DNA from: Microdochium bolleyi | Lineage: Eukaryota > Ascomycota > Sordariomycetes > Xylariales > Microdochiaceae | Length of the DNA: 64,000 nucleotides | NCBI GenBank assembly: GCA_001566295.1 | Contig: KQ964247.1 | Span: 682,001 to 746,000 of the forward strand | Reading direction: 5' to 3' | Shown here: positions 1 through 10,026 of the stretch, piece after piece | Layout of the letters: every line of letters starts with the position of its first letter | Numbering within the stretch: the stretch's first letter is position 1 | Position numbers and translations under genes: made by a program | Notes under the pieces: model-generated | Databases searched by the model: none | What the model saw: only the letters and a program-made list of their open reading frames with translations | Told to the model about the DNA's origin: nothing

Positions 1-89
1 ATTTCCTCACTGTCTAAACATCAGCATAAGTCCCTTATTAAGTTACTCTTCCTGACATTCTTGGTACTCGGATCCACGATACTGGCAAC

Positions 90-1582
90 ATGCTTTTGTC
101 CAAGCTCAACCTCGCGGCTGCCGCTGTGGCGCTGCCCAGTGTCCTTGGCCACGTCGCCAAGCGCCAAAGCCTACCCGTCGACCCCAACACGACAAAGTAC
201 TGTTCCTGGTACGCTGACGTCTACGAAGGCGAGACCTGCAGGGATGTCCTCAACACATTCGAAATCTCGATGGCCGACTTCGTCCGCTGGGTAGGTAGAC
301 AAAGATGCTGTTCGGTTCAGGTTGGTTCGGAGACATGCTAACCAGGATGGCAGAACCCGTCCCTCTCGTCTACATGTGGCGGATTCAAAGGCGGAGTGAG
401 TTACTGCGTTGAGGCTTATGGCGAGCCTCCTGTCACCACAACTCAGCCGCCCACGACGGCACCTCCCTCGACTACGTCGAAGCCGACTACCACCACCATG
501 CCCACCACTACGTCCACCACCACGAAGCCGGGCAATGGAATCGAGACACCTGCTCCTGTTCAGGACGGCATGGCCACCAACTGCAATCGCTTCGCCTTGG
601 TCGCATCTGGTGACACTTGTGCCAAGCTCGCTTCTGCCAACGGAATTTCCACCGCGGACTTCATCAAGTTCAACCCCGCCGCAGGCTCAGACTGTACCGG
701 CCTCTGGGCCGATTACTACGTTTGCGTAGGAGTCATTGGTGGCACCACGATCAAGCCTACATCCACCACCTCTCAGACGACCACCACCAAACCTACCAAC
801 GGAATCACAACACCGACGCCGATCCAAGACGGCATGACGGGGTCGTGTAACAAGTTCCATCTGGTGCAAAGTGGCGAAGGCTGTGTCGGAATTGCGAGCA
901 AGAATGGTATCCCCGTCGCCAAGTTCTACGAGTGGAATCCGAGCGCGAAGACAGACTGCTCCGGGCTGTGGGCCGACACGTATGCCTGCGTTTCGACGAT
1001 CGGCTACACCCCTCCGACCTCTACGACCGCGAAGCCTAGCACCACCCAGCCCACTAACGGTGTATCCACTCCCACGCCGATTCGTGAGGGCATGACGTCC
1101 AGCTGTAACAAGTTCGTGATGGTCAAGTCCGGGGACCAGTGCGGCACCATCGCCAGCAAGGCTGGCATCCCTCTGGCCAAGCTCTACGAGTGGAACCCAG
1201 CGGTCAATACAGACTGCTCTGGACTCTGGGCCGAATACTACATTTGCACAGGTGTAATTGGTTATACGCCACCGACGACCACCACCCAGCCGCCCACCAC
1301 GACCAAGCCCGGCAACGGCATCACCACCCCGACGCCTTTCATTGACACCATGTACAACACTTGCAAGAAATTCTACAAGGGTAGGTTTCCCCTAAATACT
1401 GTGTGTGTCTGGTTATAATTGCTGACAGCTTTTTCTTCTTGTGTCCAGTTGTCTCTAACGACACCTGCGACAAGATTGTGTCCAAGACGGGCGTGACCAA
1501 GGCCAACTTCACCAAGTGGAACCCGGCCGTTGGCTCGACCTGCAACGTCTGGCTCGACTACAACTATTGTGTCGGTGTCTAA
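90..1582 (+). CDS. Secreted protein with five LysM modules
   Basis: Exons 90-290, 354-1380 and 1449-1582 (introns of 63 and 68 bp, GT-AG) give 453 aa. Residues 1-20 are a signal peptide, followed by a Lys-Arg site at about residue 24 that Kex2 could cut. Five LysM modules start near residues 38, 144, 232, 318 and 404. Each has the pattern C-x-K/R-F, a S-G-D/E-x-C turn, and W/F-N-P near the middle, ending in a Y-x-C. Thr/Pro-rich linkers probably carrying O-glycans separate them. LysM modules bind chitin or related N-acetylglucosamine polymers, so the protein probably acts outside the cell on the fungus's own wall or on released chitin fragments. Whether it is an effector that hides chitin from a host cannot be told from sequence. 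Modules 3 and 4 are very alike. No catalytic domain is present. Confidence 0.93.
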
Positions 1583-2844
1583 AGGATACATGTTGAAGAT
1601 CCGTACGAGTGTCCGCCAATTGCTGTGGGTGTCTGTCTGCGGGGGCCAGCGATGAGCAGCATTGGATAAAGAAAGATCGCGCTTTCGATTCTTGTATATA
1701 ACTTAACGAGACCATCTCCGACTGGGGTTGATGAGATGAGATAGTTGAAACAGTTAGATGACTTGGGAGCATAGAATTCAGGCTTGACTTCCCGGCCGAC
1801 ATTCCTGGTACCGCCTCAAGAAACACCACGGGCTTGATATGAGAAACGTTCGACTGCGCGAGTGAGCTGTGAAGGAGAAGAAAGAGCATGCCACCACTCA
1901 GCTGTGTCCATCGAAGCGATTCGACGAACGGCAAGCAGATCGACATGGACGAACGTAAGCATTGAGCGATGGGATAATCCGTAAAGATGAGAATGCGCTC
2001 CTTCTCGCAAACATCTCGGATTCTATCAATACCATCCGCATTACAGCAGTGTCCACCGTCGCTGTACGCAACGACACATTTTTAAGTTTGACTTATGTAT
2101 TGTCGACCGTATTCGACCTCAAAGGGACTTATAGAGGTACAGGGGTTCAGGGGAATTGACACAGTTACGAATGTGGAATGCTCGATGGCTGCACTCTGAC
2201 AACCATAATCACCTGAATTGTTGTCAAGTCCCAAGGCCTAGTGGAAGCTCCCTTGCGCCTCTTTGCAAGACTGACGTTTGCCGATTCTTCTCAGTGTAAT
2301 GAAGACAACCGAGAATCGTCGGTCAGAATTCGAAACTAGAGCTTGGCATGAGTTGGTTGTTTTGAGGCACCTGAAAGCTCGCCAGATTGAGATCTGTGTC
2401 AGGGTCAGAATTGCGTCACTGTGGCTGCAGCACAGTCGTGGACGCTACACTAGCGTAACTTAGCGCCCGTGGTCGGCCACCCCACGGATTTCCAGCACGT
2501 TGACATCTTTTTTTTGACGACGCTCCCTCCACACGGCCACCAGACAAAGACGCAAGATCGACCACAGCGTCTCCCATCAGGCACCAGAGCGATCCGAAGC
2601 CAGACGATATTCACTCCGTGACGCCCCTGATCTTACCGAGAGGGCTCCGCCGTCCACCAATTGCCACCTCTCGATCGCGACACCCTCACCCTGTCAACCC
2701 CCGCCTGAAGACCGCCTCGCGACAAGCGCCGCCAAGATAGGGCGCAAGAGGAAGCCGCACCGCGGTCAGAAAGGTTCGGTCGGCGAAAAGGCACCCAAGG
2801 ACAAGAAAGGCGCAGGCTCCCGGCGCGGCCACCAGCACCACAGA
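1583..2844. other. Intergenic region between LysM gene and sirtuin gene
   Basis: It holds the LysM 3' untranslated region and the promoter and leader of the sirtuin gene on the same strand. Only short open frames without domain signatures are present. No tRNA or repeat was seen. Confidence 0.6.
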
Positions 2845-4388
2845 ATGGGCCAGGAGAACTCGTCGCTCGTCGGCGACGAAACCCCGCCCGAGACGCTCTC
2901 AGACCGCACACTCGCCGCCGTCGCAAAGTACATCAAGGATGGCAAGGCCACGAACATCGTCGCCATGACCGGCGCGGGCATCAGCACAGCCGCTGGAAGT
3001 GCGTACACGCCCTCCAGGCCCCCTTCTGCGACCGCTCGACCGCAACTGACCTTTGTCCTTACTCCCGAGCAATAGTTCCCGACTTCCGATCACCAGGCAC
3101 TGGCCTGTACAACAACCTCGCGCGCCTCAATCTGCCGCACCCGGAGGCTGTCTTCGAGATCGATTTCTTCCGCGAGAACCCAGCGCCCTTCTACGTCCTC
3201 GCGCGCGAGCTGTACCCGGGCAACTTCTCCCCCACGATCGCGCACGCCTTCATCGCGCTACTCGCCCGGCGCAACCTCCTGCGCATGCTCTTCACGCAGA
3301 ACATCGACTGCCTCGAGCGCGCCGCCGGCGTGCCGGGCGACATCATCGTCGAGGCGCACGGCAGCTTCGCCTCGCAGCGCTGCATCGACTGCAAGGCGCC
3401 CTTCCCGGACAAGGAGATGCGCGAGCACGTCGAGCTCGGCGACCCGCCGAGCTGCACGCAGCCCGGCTGCGAGGGGCTCGTGAAGCCGGACATCGTCTTC
3501 TTCGGGGAGCAGCTGCCGTCGACGTTCTTCGACAACCGCCACGTGCCGGCCGAGGCGGACCTCGTGCTGGTGCTCGGCACGAGCTTGTCGGTGCAGCCGT
3601 TCGCGCTGCTGCCCGGCATGGCGCGCGAGGGCGTGCCCCGGGTGCTTTTCAATATGCAGCGTGTCGGCGACCTGGGCACGCGCGCCGACGACGTGCTGTG
3701 TCTGGACACATGCGATGCCGGCGTGCGCAAGCTCGCGGAGCACCTGGGCTGGATCACGGAGCTCGAGGAGATGTGGACCAGGATCGTCGGCGAAAAGGAG
3801 GCTGCGCGGCAGCGGACAGAGAAGCCGACGTGGGCGCCGCCTCCGGAATCAGACGATGAGGATGAGGATGAGGGCCCGATCATTAGGGATGATGCGATCG
3901 CGAAGTTGGTTGCCGGGATGGAGGATAAGTTGGGGCTCACCGACGATTCTGATACTGCTGCTGGCAAGGAGGCTGACGATGGCGGTGTGGCCAAGCAGGA
4001 TCATGATGAGGAGCCCAAGAGCGGACAGTTGCCACATGCAGCGGTCGCACAAGCAACAGAATCGACAACACAAACACAAGCTCATGGAGCGGGCAAGGAT
4101 TTGCAAACGGGTACACCGGCTTCTGCTGCGCCAGTCGGTGCGCCGGGAAGTGCGCAAGTTGGTGAGGCAGAGGATACAGACGCTGTTCCACAACGACACA
4201 CCGCAGTGTCGGGTGCGGGCGGCCTGGATGAGAGCTCTGGAAATCACAGACAAGGCGCGGAGGAAACGAGCAGTCCAACAGAGACGGAGAGGAAGGAGGC
4301 GCAACCAAAGCTCGGCGCCACTGCGACGTATAAGCCAATAGTACCGGAAGATGGCGGCGGAACAGGCGGTGGTAAGCCTGCTTTATGA
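2845..4388 (+). CDS. hst2: Hst2/SIRT2-type NAD-dependent protein deacetylase (sirtuin)
   Basis: Exons 2845-2998 and 3076-4388 (77-bp intron) give 488 aa. The sirtuin core occupies about residues 25-320. It has the NAD-binding GAGIS motif, the PDFRSP segment directly after the intron, TQNID, the catalytic His in an EAHGS segment, and a zinc site with two Cys pairs (CIDC and CTQPGC). VLGTSLSVQPF follows. These are class I sirtuin features, and length and pattern fit the Hst2 group, which removes acetyl groups from histones (H4K16) and cytosolic proteins. The tail after residue about 330 is acidic, then Thr/Ala/Gln-rich and probably disordered. The protein starts Met-Gly-Gln-Glu-Asn-Ser, which fits the MGxxxS rule for N-myristoylation. 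The start codon is the first ATG in frame and gives an intact first exon. Confidence 0.95.
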
Positions 4389-5437
4389 AGCAGTCATGAG
4401 CGGACGGCGATAGCTTGAGTAGAGCGTCACAAGTACAAGCACTGGCCGCACAGAGCAGTGGATCTTGTTCCTGCCCTACGCCACATACTGCGGAACTATG
4501 TCTTTGCTATGGCTGTTTTTGAACGTTGCCTCAGCATCAGTGTGCGACCTACCGCGTTGGTTCCGATTGTTTGGCTTGCTGTCCTTCCTTCCCCTGGTGT
4601 CCCGCTCCAGCCCTTCGTGCCATGCCAGCCGGATACGCTCAAGGAAGTACAGCCGGATGATTGTGTCAAGACAACCTTCTCCTTCAGTTGTACTCATCCT
4701 AAGCTTCCCTCCGTTCGGCAGTCATTAGGTTGAAGGCTTAGCAGTAGACTTCTGCCTGATCGTGAGGATGGACCATAAAAGTGTTCTCCTGCATGTCCGC
4801 ACGCAGAGCGTTCATGCTGGCAAAAATGGTATACATATCGCTGCGTTCAAAATGTAGTGGACAGCGTCTCGCATGGCCCTTGACACCGACTTGATGGTTC
4901 AAAGCCTCGGAAAGTGGCTATCCGCGAGGCATTTCCAGTCTTTCCTTCATCGCCACGATCGGGCTGGTCGCGCACGCTATGAACAGGACATCGCGTGGCA
5001 CGGGGAGTAAGGCGAGGATATCGCCAGAGAAGCGGGTAACATCGTGCTCAATGCGCGATAGGATCAGTCCTCGTCACGCAGAAGAAGTGTCAAATTGCGT
5101 GCCAGAAGTGTGCAACAGCAAGGAGAGACTCCCATTCATGTCAGTTGTGTCTGAGTTAATGGGCGTTGAAACTGTCTGTCATATTTCTGTTCTAATCATA
5201 CGTGAAGCTACTCTTCGCCAACTATTGCCAACAGCCATTCTCTTCTCCCATCTGGCATTTGTCACCTAGAGAAAGAAAAGATGCACTTTCGCGGCGTTGA
5301 ACCCACCGCAAGAAGGATTTTAGGGACACTTGGCTGGATTCACAACCACTCCAACTGCTTGCATAAAACTCACACCAATTGACATCAGTATAGAATGCTG
5401 ACAAGGTATCCTCCATCACATCTCCACCTCCCATGGC
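4389..5437. other. Intergenic region between convergent sirtuin and amine oxidase genes
   Basis: It holds the 3' ends of two convergent genes. Open frames here are short, overlap on both strands and lack recognisable motifs. Nothing else was seen. Confidence 0.6.
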
Positions 5438-7798
5438 TCACTTCTTGCCCAAGCCAAACAAATTCGACAACGTCGTGGACAACCTCCTCTTATCCTTGTC
5501 CTTCCCCTTGTCGTCCTGGCCACCCTCGCCATTCCTGATCGGCAGCTCTGCTGGGTCGACCTCTTTCGTCCCCTGCATGTGCGCCACGGGATCCTTCTGC
5601 ACCGAACCGCCTTCGCCGTTTGCAGTCGCCGTGCCCGTGCCTGTACCCTCTTCCTTGCCATTGCAGCACGGCACGAGCACGCTCGCCTTGTTGGCACTGG
5701 GGGGGACGTCCAGCGCTGGGTTGGCCGTGAAGAAGTCTGAAGGGCGGATGTGTATCTGGTGGATCTCGACGGGCCTGTTTGTTCGTTGTATGTTAGCAGT
5801 GCTGTGCTTTTCTGTCTTTGTTCGAGGGTGTCTGTTGACCACTTACATCACGGGCCAATCCTCCACGCGCGGGTTGTGCGTCAGGCCGAACACGCTCCAG
5901 ATGACGGGGCTGCTCTGTTGTCCTGCGCCACCTGCACCACCATCATCTGTTCCCTCCGCACCCGCGAACCAGTCCCCCCGCTCCGTCATGTCCTTCACGC
6001 CGCCGGTCTCCTTCCTCGACTGGTTCGTCAGCTCGCCCGCCGCCCAGAGCTCGCGGTCGCGGTACCCCGTCACCCAGACGTGGTGCGTCGCGAACTGCGC
6101 GCGGGCCGCCTGCACGCTGCCCTCATCTGCGAGCATCAGCTGCGTCGGGCTCGGCGTGAACTTGTACGCCACGTTCTTGCCGCTTACGGGGTTCTTCCTG
6201 GTGCTGTTCTCGATGCGCACTATGCGGTTGAGCTTCGGCTCCGCGTCGAAGAACCGCGGCCGCGAGACGAGGTCGCGGCGGACCTCGTAGCCGTTGCCGT
6301 GCGGGTTGGTCTCCGGGTTCATCGGTATGCGGTGCGTCTCCTCGACCACGATGGCCGTCTCGCCAGAGGTGTACGAGTCGATGTTCGGGTCGGCCCGCAC
6401 GGCGAAGATGTGCTGGTGGTTCTGCGCGAGCACGCCGGGGCCCACGACGTTGCCGTAGTCGGACGTCTTGCCGTGGTCGATGGGCACGACGCTGACGATG
6501 CCCGTCGCGCGGGTCTCGACGGTGATGCCGCCTGCGTTGTCGAGCTTGTACGCGAAAATGTACTCGTAGTTTGCCAGGGTCACGATGTACTGGACGACCA
6601 GCTCGCGCAGGCGCGTGACGACCGCCCGGTTCGTGCGGAAGTTCGTGTGCTTCCAGCCGATTCCATTGTCCTGCTCGTGGAGGCAGACGACGTTCTTGGA
6701 GAGCGTAGGCTTGCCCTCGGCGTCAGCCATGTACGCGTCAAAGTAGTGGATGGCTCCGAGGCAGTCGCAGCCGAGCTCGAGGTTGTTGGCGGCTCGGCCA
6801 CAGCCGCCGTCGCCAAAGTCAAAGGCCTGCTTCCTGTGGTACGGCGGGCGCGGGTCTCCATAGGGCACCGTCATCTCGGACAGGGACAGGCGGTACATGA
6901 TCGGGCGGCCATCGTAGCAGACATCGTGCAGGACCGCGCCTTCTCTGGGGGTGAAGCCGAGGCGGAAGCGCCACTTCTGCCACTCGACGAGGTTGTCGCT
7001 GTGGACCTTGAAGCTGGCGCCCTCGGGCTGCACAACGTTAATGGGCTTCGCATCCTGGCGCAAGGTGAGGTTCAGCAGCTCGGGGATGTACTCGGCAGGC
7101 TTGTTGTGCTCGAAGAGCTTCCTGGGTGTGTCTCCCTTGGTTTCGGCGTGCATGCTGTCCCCCTTGCCGCCGGTGGCCATCCTGTCGACACGGACTATCT
7201 TCTTCGTGGCCATGTCCATGACGGGGATGATGGGCAAGGGGTAGCCGTAGTGGTTCGAGTCGTCGTTGCCCGAGGTCGAGTCCCGCGCGTACACGAGGCC
7301 CTGCATGTACCGCGGGATGTCCTCGTCCGCGTCTTGCCCGCCATACGGCCACGGGTCGATGGTGATTTTGAAGTTCTCCGGGATCTCGAACTCCTTGAGC
7401 GCCTCGGCGAAGACATCGGACGCGAGGCAGTTGTCCTGGAACTGCCCGAACTCGGACAGGGTCAAGCTCGTCTGGTTCCCGAGAGCGGGGAAAGACCGTG
7501 TCTCGGCGATCTTGCGGGCATCGAGGTCCACGACAACCTCTGTGAGCTGCGCCTGGCCGTCTTTGACGATGTCGAAGAGGACCTCAGCCTGCCGGGAGGG
7601 CACCGACGAAGGCGTGGTGCCGGCGTGCTCGGCCTTGAGGAACTCAACGAGCTCCGCCTTCTTGGGCTCAAAAAGCTGGATAATGCGGAAAGTGAGCGTG
7701 GTGCTGGCATCTGTGGCGTGGGTGTCGATGGTGACGGCGCGGGCCTGCTCCATCTCGGCCTCCGAGAGGGGCCGCAGTGGGTGCGCCGGGAGGGCCAT
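5438..7798 (-). CDS. Copper amine oxidase (TPQ-containing primary-amine oxidase)
   Basis: Exons 7798-5847 and 5774-5438 (72-bp intron with GTAAGT donor) give 762 aa. The enzyme oxidises primary amines to aldehydes with release of ammonia and hydrogen peroxide, using copper and a topaquinone made from its own tyrosine. The cofactor motif N-Y-E-Y lies at about residues 410-413, with Tyr411 as precursor. Two copper ligands are in an NHQHIF segment and the third in ATHHVW. The N2/N3 domains occupy about residues 1-230 and the large catalytic domain ends with the V-M-P-V-E segment formed across the intron. No signal peptide is seen. The last 80 residues are a Gly/Lys/Asp-rich tail ending GKK, longer than usual and not a clear peroxisomal signal. 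The tyrosinase gene lies 723 bp upstream on the same strand. Tandem amine oxidase and tyrosinase may be coincidence. Confidence 0.95.
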
Positions 7799-8521
7799 GG
7801 TTGATGACGGTGCTTTCCGCGAAGAGGACTGTAATATTTGTGAACTAAAGCGGCCCTTCCTCTGCTCTTTCCCTCAAGGTAAGTACGGTTGATTCTGGTG
7901 TTGCACTTGTCGAATTATGTAGTCCAGATGGAGGGACGGGTCCAGCCGTGCAGCCGAGCACAAGAAGCTGGTGTTACGTAGTCGTCCTTCGGCCCGCCAG
8001 CGAGGTCGGAAGGGAAGCCGCCTCGCTGCAGCATCAGCAGACCGCGGCCAATCATGGCTAAAACCGCGGAAGATAAGGACAGAAGATCGGCCTCGTAGGT
8101 GCTGGCTGTAAGTGAACCGCCAAGTCGCATCGCTGCACCTTCCCCGCCCGCAGCGGTGGTGGAGACGACTTCCCCGCGCGCGTATACTTTCCTGATTGGG
8201 GCAGAGTGAGTCCAACGTTCCCCCAGTCTCCAATGTTGGGGATAGCCCCCTCGATAGACACAGCTGCAGTTGCCGGGAAGTAACGTGGCAGGCAGCTACA
8301 CTCAATATCACAAGATTATATGCTGGACACAATGAAGGACTAATCGATATTAGGCAAGTGCTCGAGGTAGACATGCTAAGTGGAGGTAGTAACACTCTCT
8401 CCCAACAACAGCTGGGGACTTTTGCAAGCCCTCCTCCCTGGATCTTCTATAACAATAACTGCGATCCTACACACTCTCGTCGCGAGACAAGTCACATCCG
8501 CTCCCACGGATGTTTTCCCCT
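7799..8521. other. Intergenic region between tyrosinase 3' end and amine oxidase promoter
   Basis: It contains the presumed promoter of the amine oxidase (minus strand) and the 3' untranslated part of the tyrosinase gene. No further gene, RNA or repeat could be supported. Confidence 0.6.
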
Positions 8522-10026
8522 TTACAACAAGTCATCATAAGTATAGCACAGCACACTGTTCTCAGTGTTGAGTATCTGGCCCAGCGTCATGTCGGGGATA
8601 ATGCCGTCCACAGAGAGGACAAAGTCGTTATCGAGGGCCATGCAGGGCTGGCCGCAGCAGTAGCCAGGGTTGTAGCAGCCGTCAACTGTGGCAATTCCCC
8701 GAGTATCAGCGTTTTTCCGTGGTTCAATGCAACACACAACCGTATATGCTGTGAAAGTACGAGAGGAGGGCCGCCGGGGCACTTACTCTTGGTAGACCGC
8801 GAGGGCGCAACGTTCTGCCAGCGCTTCCACTGGTAGTCGATGTAGGAATGGTGCATGAAGAAGATCTAAAAAGTCTCATGTTAGCTACATAAACTGTCGG
8901 GGACGAACTCGTGGAGCCAATGCCCCTGCGATAGCGGTCGTCGTGCTGACGGTCTTTTTCACAGCAGCCAGAAACATACCGGATCTATTCAGACAACAAC
9001 AATCATGTTAGAAATGAGCAACTTTTGGCAAGCTTCGTAGGGAGATTGTCCTGAGAGAACTTACCAGCAGGTGAGTTGCCGACATCGGCCATGGTCGGCC
9101 CGATGGACATGTGCATGTCGCTGTGGTTGGAGCCCTCGACACACAGCCGGTGCTGGCGGAAGGTGGTGGTCGAGTTGCCCTGGCACTCGTTCTCGCGCGC
9201 CTTGGTCACGAGCGCGGACCGCGTCTCGTTGGCTCCGCGGGAGATGCAGAGGTCGCCGTACTTGAAGTTCTTGAACGGCTGCATACGTGTTCACGTTCGA
9301 GGTCAGTCAGTCGGTCGCTGCAGTGCAGAACAGCAACAGATAATGGGAAATGACCCGTGTAGGGTATGACCAAAGACTTACACCATCGCTGACACACGCT
9401 CCCAGGCCCCCCGACGTGATGGACGGGAGCGTGCCAAAGTGTGCAGAGGTGAAGAGGTTCGACTGGCGCAGCTTCCCCGCGGCGTCGGTCTCGCGCCACC
9501 ACGGCATCGGGCCCTTGTACGCGCACTCGCTGCGGAGTACCTTCTCGAACGCATAGACAAAGTACCTGTGCCACGGCAGGAAAGTGTCGACGGAGTGGAC
9601 ACCATTAACCTGGAGTGCGTGTGTATATTGAAAGTCGCCAAACAAGGAAGGGTTCCAGTCCTGGCCAATCTTGGAAGGCTTCTTGTTCAGACACACAATG
9701 GCATTAACGAAGGCGGTCTTGTTAGCGGCCGTCATGCGGTTCCATTCGACGCGCGTGTTGGTCCGGCAGGCTGCTGCGGCTGCGGCATTGGTAGAGGAAG
9801 AGGCCTGGATGAAGCTCGACTCCTCGGTGGCGGCACCGTCCGCGTGGAACTTGTCGGCCGTGGCGTCAGACATCAGGATAGACACCTCAGCGGGGGAGAG
9901 GACGTGCGGGAGGCCACTAGTAGGCATGGGCACGTGCTGGACCGCTGCGCTCCGAGCAGGATGCTGAGGCGCTGCTGCCACCAAGGCGGCGGCAGACAGG
10001 ATCTGGCTGCAGGTTGAGAACTTCAT
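8522..10026 (-). CDS. Secreted tyrosinase / catechol oxidase (type 3 copper enzyme) with a 5-nt micro-exon
   Basis: Five exons: 10026-9382, 9278-9065, 8984-8980, 8865-8787 and 8685-8522, giving 368 aa. It oxidises phenols or catechols to quinones with oxygen. A signal peptide covers about residues 1-20 (APQHPARSAA follows). Copper site A is around residues 138-165, with H-x(8)-H and FLPWHR. Copper site B has SNHSDMH and then D-P-I-F-F-M-HH and W-x-x-W-Q. The end (ILNTENSVLCYTY) matches the family, and there is no C-terminal shielding domain, as in short ascomycete tyrosinases. The Asp-Pro of DPIFF is encoded by exon 3, only five bases (ATCCG), flanked by AG and GTATGT. Skipping it shifts the frame and destroys the copper B site. 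The last intron (8686-8786) was placed so that the family-like C-terminus stays in frame, and is less certain. Confidence 0.92.

Noticed and set aside
5750..7804. 684-codon open frame on the plus strand covering the amine oxidase gene
   Set aside because: It is exactly antisense to a strong copper amine oxidase gene. High GC at third codon positions keeps the opposite strand free of stops. Its protein is Val/Leu/Arg-rich with no domain.
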